Assembly: GCA_033961575.1 (NCBI GenBank)
Contig: CM066736.1
Span: forward strand, 7,101,501 to 7,165,500
Length of the DNA stretch: 64,000 bases
DNA from: Aselliscus stoliczkanus
Lineage: Eukaryota > Chordata > Mammalia > Chiroptera > Hipposideridae
Direction of reading: 5' to 3'
Positions 32,151-43,535 of this stretch are shown in pieces (within the stretch, counting starts at the first letter, position 1; every line of letters begins with the position of its first letter). Made by a program: the position numbers and the translations under genes. Under the pieces are notes generated by a model that saw only the letters and a list, made by a program, of their open reading frames with translations, did not search any database and was not told where the DNA came from.

Positions 32151-32689
32151 GGGAGGCAGTGGAACGGAAGAGGATGCTGTCTGGGACGGGGTGATGTGGC
32201 CCCTGCAAGCTGGGGGCGTGAGCGACTTGTTTCATACGTGGGAGGGAGAGAAGAGTAGGCATTTTTCTCTCTTCTCCCCCCCCATGTGTTGGCGGAAGGG
32301 CTGGCTGAAAGTATGCTCCATCTCAGACTAGGGGGGACCCCCACTGTCAGCCTCACCCCACGTAAGGTCATAGAGAAAATGAAAGTGTTCCGGAGGAGAG
32401 CAGAGAGGGAGGCCCTGCAGGCATGGGAGCCAGCCGTCTGGGAGAGCTTCCTGCAGAAAGATGCACTCCTGGATGCGGTGACGGGTGATCGGTCGGTCGG
32501 ATAGAAGCCGACCTATGTGAGCATGAGCCTGAGGCCAAGAGCAGAGCTGAAGGTGGGGACGGAATCTGAATGGGGACGCAGGGGTCGTGGTGGGTCGACT
32601 CAACAGAGACGTGGATACTCGGCGCCGGGCAGTGTTGGGATCCTTCCCTGGGTGATGATGAAAGCTGCTGTCGCTATTGCACGGATCTG

Positions 32690-33630
32690 CCAGACACGCG
32701 CAGATAAGGCCCCGCAGGAGGGAATTGGCAGGGGAGGGGCGCGCACCCTGGAGGCCCGGCGGCTCGGCCCGGCCCCGCCTTTCCAACCTCTGGCCCCGCC
32801 CCGGCAGCGCTGAGGCTCTGGATGGTCCGCGGGCTCTAGGTGGGTGGGGCCAAAATTGTCCCGCCCCTCCGGCCGTTCATTCCCTTCTTTAGGCTGCACT
32901 AGGCGAAATCTGGTGGGCAAGATGTGGGCGTGGCTTAACAAGGCCCCGCTCTCGCCGGGCTGCGTTTGAGACCCTAGGACCTGGTCAGTCGCGCAGGAGC
33001 AGGGCTGTAGGGCGGGGTCAGCAGTCCAAAGCCACGCCCCCTCGTGCTGAGTGGCTCGTGGTAGACCAGGGGTGTGGCCTCGTGTGGCCCCGCCCCACCC
33101 TGGTCGCCCTCCCCCGCCAGGCTCAGCTCGCCCAGCCGGTTCCTCTTTACATAACGGCGCGGGGCGGCATGGGCTCGGGCCACCGCCTCCGCCCGGCCGC
33201 CTGCCCGGACTATCGCGGCCCGCGGTGGCGACGGCGGCCGCAGCAGCCAAGTTTCCCCGGCGGAGGCCCGGGGGCGCATCCTCCCGCAACTGTCAAGCGC
33301 TGGCGGCGGAAATGATGAGACGCTGGCCATTTTCCGAGCCCGGGTTTCCTGCCTGAGCCCCGCTCGAGCGACCGCGAGCCAGCAGCCGGCGCGCCCGGGG
33401 CGGGGGGCCCGCCCGCGCCCTCGGGGTTTCGGGGGGCCGGAGGCGCGCGACGCCATGGGCCGGCCGGGCCCGGACCCCCTCTCTCTCAGGTAAGCCCGTC
33501 TTTCCCGGCGCTTCCCTCCTGCGGGGCTGAGAGCGCTTCCATTGGGGGAAGAGCAGGCCCACGGCGAGCTCTGCCCAGGGTCTGAGCGCTCCCACCACAG
33601 CCTAAAACGTGGTCCTGCAGGTAACTGATG
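32690..33630 (+). promoter_or_regulatory. SH2B3: SH2B3 CpG-island promoter
   Basis: A dense CpG island with repeated CCCCGCC/CCGCCC GC boxes (about 32767-32805, 33085-33095), a GATA motif AGATAAG at 32702-32708, and CCATTTTCC (YY1-like) near 33327. No TATA box. The exon 1 donor lies at 33489/33490. SH2B3 is transcribed in blood and endothelial cells, so the GATA motif is worth noting. Sites are seen; use is inferred. Confidence 0.75.
33150..33489 (+). other. SH2B3: SH2B3 non-coding exon 1 (5' boundary approximate)
   Basis: The 3' edge is a strong donor, CTCTCTCAG|GTAAGC, with GT at 33490-33491. The 5' edge is not determinable; it is placed inside the CpG island. In mammals SH2B3 begins with an untranslated exon about 10 kb before the coding exon, which fits the spacing here. 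It holds a well-placed upstream ATG at 33455 (GACGCCATGG) that opens an ORF across the splice, and possibly earlier ATGs (33169, 33312) if the exon begins upstream of them. Confidence 0.6.
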
Positions 33631-35119
33631 GGGTGTTCCGGCGCGACCCTTCCCCAGACGCTGCGACAGACACCCCCACCCACACCCACGTGCTGGAGAT
33701 GTAATGGGGGCAGCTGAGGCTGGGGGGGCGCGCTGAGAGAGGGTCTGGCTAACACCCCCAGGCCACCTCTTAAAGTAGCCCAGCCCCTGGAGGGCAGCAG
33801 TGCCCCTCAACTTGTGCTTGGTGAGGAAGGGTCAGGGGTCACCGCTTGGTACCTTGAAAGTGAAAGTAGTCAAACTAAGGTTGTGAAAATGAAGAGCCCC
33901 TCCAGCCATTGCTCCCTACCCCGTCTCCCAGGTCAGGCCATGTGGCTAAGAGGGTAGCCACCGACTTGGGAAGCCCCTCTCCCCACTGCCTGCATTGTAG
34001 GGGTGGGCAGGGTCAGGGGCCCCCATGCCACTGACGTTGGGAGTTCACAAGGGCTAGGGGGTCCCAGAGCCCAGGTCTCTTTGGGTTGGTACCTTCACAG
34101 CTAGGACCTGGGGCTACAAGGATATCCTCCTACAAAAAAAGAGGAGTGGGGTGCAGTGCATTGGACTTATAGGTTAGCAGAGCTGGGAGGGTATTTCAGA
34201 GGCCTTTAATAGGTGATGAAGAAATCCCCTCCTCTCCTCCCCTCTGGCCACTGGGGCTTTTGGAATGATGGGGACTGCATTTGAGGAACTGGGGAGGGGG
34301 GGCCTGCCTGCCTGTCGCACTTCTTTATTTCATTAGTTTCCTCATTCTCCTGTTTCTCTTCCCCATTCCCGTGGCCACGATGATGTAGGTGAGGAGGTCA
34401 TTGCCTGCAGCTGGGGGCCTCCAGGGTGGGGCCATGCCCAGGACGGACTGAGTGGGAGGAAGTGAAATTGGGCTTTGGGCCGGGGGCTTCAGAGAAGAGG
34501 ACCTGGCAAGGCGATGTCTGCAGGGCCACGGTCCAGCTTTGGGGCAGGAGGGGCTGAGATCTGACCTGTAACCCTCTTGTCTGGGAGATGAGCATCCCCT
34601 GACACCCGCCAGCTGCCAGGCTCAGGTGGGGCCTCTAGCTCATCCTGCCTCTCCCTTTATAGTCCAGCCTTGGGGCCCCTGCCAGGGCAGTGGGCGCATG
34701 GGTCTCCAGGGTTGTGGGCGAGAGTTGTGTCTGGATTTCCCATCACTGACCTGGCTGCCAGAGCGGAAACAGCTCTGGAGGCTCCCGGGGCCTGTGGGGG
34801 CCGGAGACACAGCCCTAATGGGGGGAAAGCAGGCAGAGGCCGCCTTGGGCGGGCTGGGGTCAGTGGATTAGAGACCAGAGCCCATTGGGGAGGTTGGAAG
34901 GGTTTTCAATACACTTTTTCTGAGCTTTTTCCCACAACCCCCCTCTGGGAGGGAAAATCCTTCTGAGCCAAAGGGTGAACATTCCTAGAACTTGTGTGAG
35001 TCCCTGTGGACCACAGAGGCTGCCGGCTGGGAAGGGCCTGGACTGCAGCATCAGCTGCTGGGGTCTGAGGACCTTTAGAGACAGAGGAGTGTCCTGTAGC
35101 CTTAGCTTCAATTCTCCCA

Positions 35120-35590
35120 CTGCCTATTTCTAGCTGAGGGTGGGGACAAGTGACACTTGTAAACCTCAGTTTCCCTTTATGTTAAATGGGGTAATAACAG
35201 ATTTGTGGTAGAGACCTAATGAACCAGAACGTGAGAAGCACCTGCTGCCTGGCAGAGAAAGGGCTCATTTACACGGCGGTGGTGATTGTATCATTGCCAT
35301 CCTTAGTGCTGCTGGCTGTGGAATGTTCCCTAAGGGCGCCTTGAGCACCTCCTGCAGAGTGGGCTCTGGGGCTTCCTGAGTCTTGGGGAGAAGAATTCTG
35401 AAGACCCAGGTAGGATGAGCTCATGGTGCTTCCTGGCTACGAGGCCTTGCTTATCCACCCAGCCTCAGCTTCCTCGTATGTCAAATGGGTGTGATAATAG
35501 TACCTACTTCTTAGGGTCATTGGCACCATGCATGAGCGAATTCACCAAGTGTTTAGAATAGCGAGATCAGGAGTCATAGTAATAATGACG
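35120..35590 (+). repeat. MIR fragments
   Basis: 35150-35280 (AAACCTCAGTTTCCCTTTAT) and 35430-35590 (CAGCCTCAGCTTCCTCGTAT, GTCAAATGGGTGTGATAATA). Confidence 0.6.
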
Positions 35591-35994
35591 AGATTGTTGT
35601 TACTTTGTCATGGACGTTAGCTTTGCTTGTTTCCTACCTGGTCCCCTCACCCCCTGCCCCCATTCTTCTGAACCCTGGGCATGATCCTTCTCTGATAGAG
35701 AGAACTTTCTAATACAAATCCAATTCTGGTGACAGCCTGCAGCAGTTCAGCCTTGGATGTCTGGGTCCTGTTGTGCCATCCCAGGACACCCTCCACCTCC
35801 TGGGTGGAACCTTTCCAAGGGCAGAAGGGGGGTGGGGCTGAAGGCACTTGGAGGGACCTCCCTCCACCCCAGCCCCATTGAGCATCAGAGTCAGGGCACA
35901 GAAAGCACTTAGCGCTGGGCCTGGCACTCAGTAATAATAGATATTATTATTAATTAAATGAGAGGCCTTTCCTGTTAAGTTCCCACTTTTCCCT

Positions 35995-36350
35995 GGTAAC
36001 ATCATGGGCTTTGAAGCCAAATATGGCCTCTGCCAGCTTCTAGCTGTAAGGCCTCAGGCAAGTTACTGGACTTCTCTGGGCCTAACCCGCCCACTGAGGG
36101 CCAAGAATCCCAGCCTCTCCAGGGCATATGAGCCTGTGTGTGAGCTCATATTGGAAGTGGGTGAGCCTGGCACAGAATGTTGAGTATAATTGCTATGGCT
36201 GTGTTACCTTGGGCTTATCCCTTAATCTCCCCGAGTCTCAGGGCTCCTCATCTATGACAGATGACAACACAGTAAGGTTGTTTTTAGAGGAGGCATGCAC
36301 AGTGCCTGGCATACAGTCAGTGCTCAATAAGTGGGAGCTACTTCTATTAA
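35995..36350 (+). repeat. MIR fragments
   Basis: It shows GGCTTTGAAGCCAAATATGG, CTCAGGCAAGTTACTGGACT, then TCCCCGAGTCTCAGGGCTCC and CAGTGCCTGGCATACAGTCA. Confidence 0.6.
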
Positions 36351-39109
36351 TGCCTATGAGGGGGCTGACACTTCATTGCCAGGTTTCCTGGGAAAAGCAG
36401 TCCCTAGGGGCCCCCTGGGTGTTGAGCATTCTGGGCGGGGCAGGAAGCTGAGTCCATCTGGCAGACAGGAGAAGCCTGCCTCAAAGAGTCCAGAGGTGTA
36501 ATGCAAGCTCTGTTCCCAGCCAGACCCTGTTCCCAGCTACCCATCCTCCCCAAGGAAACTGAGGCGGGCAGGCTGCCCAGGGGAAGTGACTCAGCTGGGG
36601 CCACTCGCTGAGTCAGGCCTAATTGGACCCAGGAGCCTTGCACCCCAGCTCCCTGGCTTCCAGGGGACTGAGGTCCCTTGGGGACTGGGCATGCCCAAAA
36701 GCCACAGCTGGACACCCGCGTACGTGGGCTCTGATGCCTGGGTGACCAGCATTCCTTGGTCAGGGCTCTGGGGTCCCACTGACCACCACTGGGCTGCTCA
36801 GGCTAGTGTCTCTGCTCCCAGCAGGGGAAAGGGGCACTTCCCCAGGAGAGCAGGTCCTTCTGGCGTCCCCCAGCCCCGCCCAGGCCGGAAACCCGGCAGC
36901 TGAGCAGATGGCTGGAAGACTTTTCCTCCCACGCCACCCTGTCAGGGGTCGGCAAGGGGGGCTGGGCTGCAGGCTTCCTCGTGAGCCAGGCCTGGAGCCC
37001 CTGGGGGCCCGCCCGGATGTGGGCCCCCACCCTGGCTGGCCAGAGGGAGCCTCCTGCTGCCCCATGTGTCCCCAGGGAGGCTTGGGAGGGAGGAAGCTTG
37101 TGCCCTGCTCACCGGGAGCTGAAGTGGGCGGGGCTGGCCCTGGGCGGGTGGGGGCACACAAGGGGGCCCTTGGCACGGTATCTATCCTTTGAGGGCGACA
37201 CTCTGGTGTCATCTCACAGGAGGGATCTAGAGAGGGCGATGAGTGTGGAGAGAGACACAGGAGTGGGTGGGCTTGATTGCTCCCTTCTTGAGTCCCCCGA
37301 AGCAGCACTGCTGATGGGGGAGGAGGTCCTGGGGGAGGGGGGCTCACTGAGATGCTTCGCCTAGTTAGGGTCTCACCCTTCATCTCCCCTCAACCCAGGG
37401 GCAGTTAAAGGAAGAAGTCACATGCTGGGAGGGGAGGGGGTGGAGTTTGGAGTGTACTGCCCATTCTTGGGGGGATGGTTCCTGGCTTTCCCCACCTCCC
37501 CAAGCCTAGCTGAGGCCCGGGTGTCAGGCTGGGGGTGGGGGCAGAGGAAACCAGAGGACATTTCCTGTCTGGCAGACTGTGGCGGCCTGATAAATGTCCC
37601 CGAGCACTAGGTGACCCAACAGAGGGTGCATCAGGGCCCCATGGCTGCCCAAGGGCCTGTGGCAGACCCCTCTCAGCCTCCCTGGGGTTCCAGAGCCTTT
37701 GCTTCCTACTTCCCAGGGCCTTCCCCAGTTTTGCCACTTTGAAGGATGGCAGCAGGGCACCTGCCAGGCAGTATGTGTTGGATTCCCCCCAACTCTTTGA
37801 GCCTCCTTGGGCAGGGTCTGGACTGCTGGAAAAGTTGGTGCTGTGGTGGGAAAGACTAAATTGCTCCCTGTGGCCTGGAGTCGACCCAGGGGCCTCCCTG
37901 GAGGAGGTGTCTCAGCAGGGGCAGGACTTCCTGCCTACACATCTGTGAGCTGGGGGCAGGATGAAGTCTCTTCACTGGCTCACTTTAAATTCATTTACAA
38001 CAATTCAAAATAGCCTCCCCAAGCCTTGGCAGGTGGAATTCCCGCAGGTGGGTAAAGGCCTTCTGTGCACCTGGGCCTGATAATTAAAAGGGAAATGTTA
38101 GCTTCCCAAGATGACATTTCCCAGGATGATTTGGATAGAAGCGAGTGAGTCTGAGAGCCCCTCTCTCTGGGATCATGGGTTAGAGTGGGCCCCACAGCTC
38201 AGAGCCAGGATTTCCCAGATGTTTAGAGCCTGATTTCTCCCTGACGTGGTAGGGCCTAAAGGGTCCCTTAGGATGTATATGCTCGAATGGGGGACAGCAG
38301 ACATGGGCTAAGACTTCAGAGCCTTTGCCAGGTCACACTTAGCAGGCACTGTGGTAGACGGAGTTGTTCTGAACTCAGGGTCCTGGGAGGCAGGCCACCC
38401 CCACCCCCATCCCTGGGATGGGCATCCCTCCATCTCCATATGTTTACTGTGGGGATTTGGGGGTGGGGGTGCCAGGATGCGGTCTTCCTGCTCCACATCC
38501 TCCTTGTCCCTCACCCCGCTGTGGGATTTGGAGGAATCCTGGAGCCCTCCCCCGCCACGGGAAGCTCCCTGCCCCAGAAAGCCAGGCTGAGCAGGTGGGC
38601 GGGGGGAACCCTGGATTTGCAGGCCCCTCTGTGTGTGGAAGGCTGTTCATCCCTTTGGCTTCCCAGGCGCCCAGATGCTCCTGTGGTACAGAAGTGTCTC
38701 ACAGATACCCCTGCTCCTACCAGCCTCAAGCTGATAGAGGAAGCAACCTAATAATTGCTTTTTGCCAAGAACTTTGAGCCCCTGATCCCAGGATCAATTG
38801 TTCTTCCTCCGTGCCAGGCACATAGTAAGCGTTCAATAAACGGCTACCACCTTCCTGTGGCCTGGCTGCCCACAAGGCCAGGAAACCTCCCTGGCTTGGC
38901 CCCTCCTTAGTGCCAGTCTCAGCCAAGTGCTCCAGCGGGCTATTTCCTGCCCGGAGCCCCTGCCCAGAGCCTCCTGACAGCCCCTCTCCCTTGAGAAGGT
39001 CTTTTGTTTGGGTTCCCATGATGCCCCCTGCCCTGCCCAGCCCACTGGGCCAGGCTCCTGCTGGCTTCTTGTGGCAGGCGGGCCTGACCTTCTCTGGAGC
39101 TGGCACTCT

Positions 39110-39310
39110 TCTAACAACTACAGTAATAAAATGGCAACAACCGCTCATTTCTTGAGGTCTGTGCCAAGTGCCCCACAGACATCATTTCTTAGAATGCTCC
39201 TAAGCGAGTGCCAAGAGAACATCAACCCATTTTACAGATGGGGACACTGAGGCTCAGAGAGGGCAGTCTCTTCATCACCTGGCAAACAAGTGACCCCAAG
39301 TTTGGTTGGT
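39110..39310 (-). repeat. MIR fragment
   Basis: The plus strand shows CATTTTACAGATGGGGACAC and TGAGGCTCAGAGAGGGCAG. Confidence 0.65.
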
Positions 39311-39574
39311 AGCTCCACCATGGAGCAGTCATCTCGGAGAGGGGTCTCAGTGGGTTTCTTGGAGCCCCACTACCTTTTCTGTCAGTCCATGTGCGTCAGG
39401 AGCATGATTCCAAGAGGATGCTGTTTGGCAGCCTGTCTCCACCAGAGGAGTTCATGAATTCATACAAATGTTTCTGGAGCACCTGTTCTGGCCAGGATCA
39501 GGGGAGTGGGCAGGAATGAGAGGGCCTCTCAGCTGGCTGGGTCACGCCCCAGGTGGAGGGAGGCTGCGTCACTC

Positions 39575-40150
39575 ATGTTTATTGACCACTTGCTAAGCAG
39601 TGCAAATCGGGTTCTGATTTCAACTCGGCCCCTCACTGGCCTGGTGAGCCCAGGCAGGGCATGCCCCCCACACCCCGATTTTCTCTCTACAAAATGGGCA
39701 TAATGTTGGGACACCGCCCGCCCCCTTCCAATGGGGAATAAACGGGAATAAATGCAAAGCGTTTGCACAGAGCAGGGCACATCAACAGCATGAACTAATG
39801 TCATTTAGTGTTAATTCTATTTTCACCCTGTGGCTGTGTCCCTGACCTGGCTGGAGGAGCCCAGTGAGACCGTTATAGTCTGCCCTGGATCGCATTCATT
39901 CTTTCAATAAATGTTCACTGGGAAGCAAGTCTTTCTCGTGGTGTGCATCCGGGCACCAATCAGGCACTTTGGGGGTGCCTGTGTATGGGGCTTCCATTTA
40001 TCGCCAGCTGTGGGACCTCTTTGCCTCAGTTTTAAAGTGGGAGCAGTTATTGGCCCTCTGAGTGCTGTCGAGTAGGTTGGGAGAGTTAATGTTATACAAA
40101 AGTAGTTAGAAAAATGTGTCAGGTATAGCAAGTGCTCAATACATGTGACT
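39575..40150. repeat. MIR and related fragments
   Basis: 39575-39790 has GGTTCTGATTTCAACTCGGC and TCTACAAAATGGGCATAATG. 40000-40150 has CTTTGCCTCAGTTTTAAAGT and ATAGCAAGTGCTCAATACAT. Between them, 39890-39920 has the CATTCTTTCAATAAATGTTC words of an L2 end. Confidence 0.5.
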
Positions 40151-40439
40151 CTTCTTATGGAGAAATCAGAGTGGGTACCATGGTGAGGAGGGTTGCCAGG
40201 CATCGCCTGGGCAATGAGGAGCTTGGAATGGGCACAGCTGTTCCAAAAAGGTTCTTGCCAGGGTTTGGCCCTGCAGTTGGACTTTGAGACTCTGGCATGC
40301 AGGGGTGTACAGGGACAAATGTTCAGGCAAAGGGACAGGCATGGACAGAGACCCAGGGTGCCTAGGAGGTGGGCTGGCCCATGGTGGGTGCTGGCTGCCA
40401 CATGTCTGCTAGAAGAGCTAGAGGTTGCAAATCCTGGTG

Positions 40440-40690
40440 ACCTCCTGCATTCATTCATTCATTCAACAGGCATTTATTGAGCTCCTGCTGCATGCTAGGA
40501 GCTGGGGATGGATCATGGAGCTCCTGGCCTCATGGAGCTCAGTCTGGTAGAGAGATTAGTCGCTAATTAAATAATCACAGCTATTGAATGCTAACATGTG
40601 GCCAGTATGCTGAAGGATAAGTTCTGGAAGCGACTTGGTTGGAGAACTCAGGGAAGGCTTCTCTAGTGTGAGCCTGGGGCACACTACTGC
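40440..40690 (-). repeat. L2 LINE fragment
   Basis: It shows CATTCATTCATTCAACAGGC, ATTTATTGAGCTCCTGCTGC and TCATGGAGCTCAGTCTGGTA. Confidence 0.65.
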
Positions 40691-41279
40691 AGTCACCCAG
40701 AGGCAGCTGGCCTAAGTGGCGGCAGATCACAGGGGGTCTCGTAGGTGGGGCAGGAGCTTGTGTCTGGAATCTGAGAGCTCGCTGGTTCCCCCAACCTGTG
40801 AGGACAGTGTCTGCCTCACCTGTGTCAAGTCAGGGTGGCTACGGGGTTGACCATGGACAGGTCACCCACATGTGCAGGTAAAACCCTCCCCCTTCAGCGA
40901 CAGGGGTTCTTTTCTTGGCAGAGTATGGTGGTCCAGGGCACATATGACCCCTCTCCTTTCCCTCTGCCTGGCAGCTTTTACTATCTACCTACTATGTGCA
41001 GAGAGCCTACTATGTGCAGGTGCCAAGGACCTATGATGTGCAAAAATGTCAACTATATGCGCAGTACCCTCCCAGTTGGTGCAAAGGCACTACTCTGTTT
41101 GCTCAGCTGCAGGATCACCACTGTGGACTGGAGTGGTGGAGGCAGTTCTCATTGTCCTTGCTGCTACCCTACAGGTCTGCCCAGCATGACAGGGTCACAC
41201 GAAGAGAAGGTGCCTATGAAATAGAGGGTGGCAGAAAGAACCCCAATTTCTGGGTTCAGATCTCCACTTGAATCCCCTT

Positions 41280-41505
41280 TCAAGGACTTCTTACAACCAT
41301 CTTATGAGGTAGATACCATGCTGCTCCTTGACAGTTGAGGAAACCAGGGTTCAGAGCGGTCCAGTTAGGAGTCAGAGGTCACTCAGCCAATATGTGCGTG
41401 TGTATAGTCCCAGGAGACCAGAGATTTGTCTGGTTCACTGCTGTATCCCCAGGGCCTAGCATAATGCCTGGCACACAGTAGGCCCTCAGTAATATTTGGG
41501 GGGAG
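41280..41505. repeat. MIR (antisense) and L2 3' end (sense)
   Basis: 41280-41400 has GACAGTTGAGGAAACCAGGG. 41410-41505 has a GTTCACTGCTGTATCCCCAG word and GCATAATGCCTGGCACACAG. Confidence 0.55.
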
Positions 41506-41854
41506 GCGAATGAGCAGCCATGGTTTTGTGTCCCCAGGGGCGCCCAGGCCTAGACAGGCTTAGTTGGAAGAAAGGACAGTACTTGTAGTAACTGGAGAGC
41601 TCCTGGGTTCAGCACCGCGGACAGCAGTGGGTGGGGGGCTTCTGCCCTTTGGATGTGTAGTGCTTAAGAGAAGGACCCGCAGGGGTGAAAGGGAAGGGAG
41701 CCCCAGCAGGGATGGGCAGGCAAGGATCTGCCTGACCTGACATTCCCATCAGTGCAGGAAATATCTTTGCACCTCTTGTGAATCTTGTTAATTTATCCCT
41801 TTTTATTCATTATTTTATGTTTATTTTTATTGACACCAATAATATACTCATTGT

Positions 41855-42090
41855 AACATTTAAATAACAATAGCAGCAGCCAACCCTTTGAGTTTCTAAG
41901 GCATTTACATAATTAATTCAAATAATCCTCATACTACTCCTATGAAGGTGTGGTCATGGTCCCCATTTTACAGATGGGGAAACTGAGAAATCAACTAACT
42001 CATCCAAGGTCACACAACTAGTTAAGTGTTAAGTGTTGGGATTTGAACCCAGGCTCCAGGCTTCGTGTCCTTAACCATATTATCTAGAGA
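41855..42090 (-). repeat. MIR fragment
   Basis: The plus strand shows CCCCATTTTACAGATGGGGA, AACTGAGAAATCAACTAACT and GTTGGGATTTGAACCCAGGC. Confidence 0.7.
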
Positions 42091-42109
42091 CAAGTAGTTA
42101 ACAGTCTTT

Positions 42110-42470
42110 CTCAATAACTTCCCCCCCTGCACTCCAATTCTGGTTCCTCCCTAGAGGTCACCACTGTTTCTGGATGGGTTTGCTCCAGCCACACCTTTCT
42201 TGCCCACCACCTACTACATTTATGTCCTCATAAAAATTGGTAGTGTGGTTGTGTGTGTGTTTATGTAAATAGGATCACACACTTGTACTGTTCTGTGGTT
42301 TGCTTTTTTTGCTTTGTGGGGTGCCTTGGAGATCTCCCCGAGCTGGTGGCATGGATCTTCCTCATCCTTCCCCACTGCTGCAGAAGATCCCAGCCTGCAG
42401 GTGCGCCACAGTTTATTTCACCAGTCTCTGACTGACGGGCACTTAGGTGGCGATGAGAAAAAAATTCCGA
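42110..42470 (-). mobile_element. Old L1 fragment, antisense
   Basis: It shows AATAGGATCACACACTTGTA, a TCTGTGGTTTGC word and GCGCCACAGTTTATTTCACC, degenerate versions of L1 antisense 3' motifs. More diverged than the copies at 22930 or 53060. Confidence 0.5.
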
Positions 42471-42479
42471 GCTGTTCTA

Positions 42480-42940
42480 CATTAAAATTACAGCCGCCGG
42501 AGAGTGAGAGAAAGAGAACAGTTGGCTTGCTAATAGTTGTGGGCCAGCTCTGACCAAAGACTGGCTCGCATTCCTGTGTATCTGTTGGAATTTAGGATTA
42601 ATTTCCAAGTGGCTGTTTCTGTGATTGTTGAACCCCAGGAGCCTCTGCTTCTAACTGACACATGAACTTTCTAATCTGTTGCCCACAGCTAATCCACGGA
42701 AGTAAACACTTCTTCCTTGAGCAGGCGTGGGGGGCATGAGGGAGTCCGCACCTATCCCAGACCCAGCCCTGCCTCAGCTTCTCCCACCCACTTCGTCTAC
42801 AGCTAATGTAAATCTGTCAGAAAGGCCTTTGCAAAACTCCAGGGCAATGGACATGTTTGTCTTTCCTGCCTCACCATCCAAGACCTGGTCCCCTGCGCCC
42901 CGTCTCCCACCCCTAGCTGGAGCCTAATGAACTCTTCCTT
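42480..42940. other. Unique, possibly conserved non-coding block in SH2B3 intron 1
   Basis: A repeat-free stretch of balanced composition between two L1 fossils. It contains homeodomain-like words (GGATTAATTTCC, GCTAATGTAAATC) and no usable coding exon. Conservation cannot be judged without an alignment. Confidence 0.3.
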
Positions 42941-42946
42941 TTAAAA

Positions 42947-43280
42947 AGACATTCATGGGGGAGGGGGGTTATCACTCTTTGAGGGGTAAAATGCCTGTCA
43001 CATTGTTTTGTACACCTGAAACTAAAAAAAGAAAAAAAAAAACACTCAGCCATGGAAATTAAAATTTTTGTTTAATAGCTGTATCCCCTTTTCCCCTATT
43101 ATAAACGTTGGAGCAGGGAACCGCTAGCACCGATGGTCCTGTATGTGTGTCCCTCGGCGCAAGTGAACAGGTATTTCTCTGGAACTCTTAAAAGCGGGAT
43201 TACTGGGTCTGAAATTGATCTTGGCAAGCTGCCTTCCAGAAAGGCTGCCCCCCTTAACAGTACCCGGCAACATGGTCGGG
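42947..43280. mobile_element. Retroelement tail and L1 fragment just before SH2B3 exon 2
   Basis: 42947-43045 resembles a retroelement 3' tail (TATCACTCTTTGAGGGGTAA, TTTTGTACACCTGAAACTAA, then A-rich). 43130-43280 is antisense L1 (CTCTGGAACTCTTAAAAGCG, a GGATTACTGGGTCTGAAATT block, CTTCCAGAAAGGCTGCC). The coding exon begins 230 bp later. Confidence 0.5.
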
Positions 43281-43506
43281 AAGCGCCCATTCAAATACGT
43301 CCTCACCGGCATTCGGTGTTGCGGATTATTTTTTGTTTCTGCCCTTGTGTCCTGAATGACGAGTCCGCCTCTTCCCCGACCCAGCGCCCGTGCTGTCGAT
43401 TGGCTGAGCGGCGCGGTGGCCCCGGGTGACACCCGGTGGCGGTGTCTCAGTGGCCGGTGCCGACCGCCTGCGCACTTCCGTGCTGACCGCCTCCACCGTG
43501 TCTTGC

Positions 43507-43535
43507 AGCCTGGCCGCTCCACCTCGGTCTCCGCC
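43507..43535 (+). other. SH2B3: SH2B3 exon 2 acceptor and 5' UTR
   Basis: The acceptor is CACCGTGTCTTGCAG (AG at 43507-43508). It leaves 27 nt of 5' UTR before the ATG. The pyrimidine tract is short and broken by purines, so U2AF binding may depend on exonic enhancers. Confidence 0.65.

Larger units (their letters stand above)
17110..32690. other. Intergenic region between PHETA1 and SH2B3 promoters
   Basis: No coding exon is supported. Most of it is repeats, listed individually. Stretches without recognised repeat: 20690-21620 (nothing seen), 25200-25620 (GC-rich, listed), 30475-31120 (nothing seen), 32150-32690 (rising GC towards the SH2B3 island). The two genes diverge from here, so shared regulatory elements would lie in this interval. 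Confidence 0.65.
33490..43508 (+). other. SH2B3: SH2B3 intron 1
   Basis: Bounded by GT at 33490 and AG at 43507-43508. It carries only old repeats. Stretches with no recognised feature: 33630-35120, 35590-35990, 36350-39110 (GC-rich, many chance ORFs on both strands), 40700-41280, 41510-41850. The interval 42480-42940 looks unique and is listed separately. Young SINEs are absent across this 10 kb, in contrast to the flanking DNA. Confidence 0.7.

Noticed and set aside
32974..33810. 278-residue minus-strand ORF in the SH2B3 CpG island
   Set aside because: CpG islands have few stop codons, so long chance ORFs are expected. The product is Arg/Pro/Gly-rich without domain features.
36760..37383. 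A possible GC-rich exon or second promoter in SH2B3 intron 1 (long ORFs on both strands)
   Set aside because: CpG density is modest, translations are low-complexity, and no paired splice sites with a sensible frame were found.
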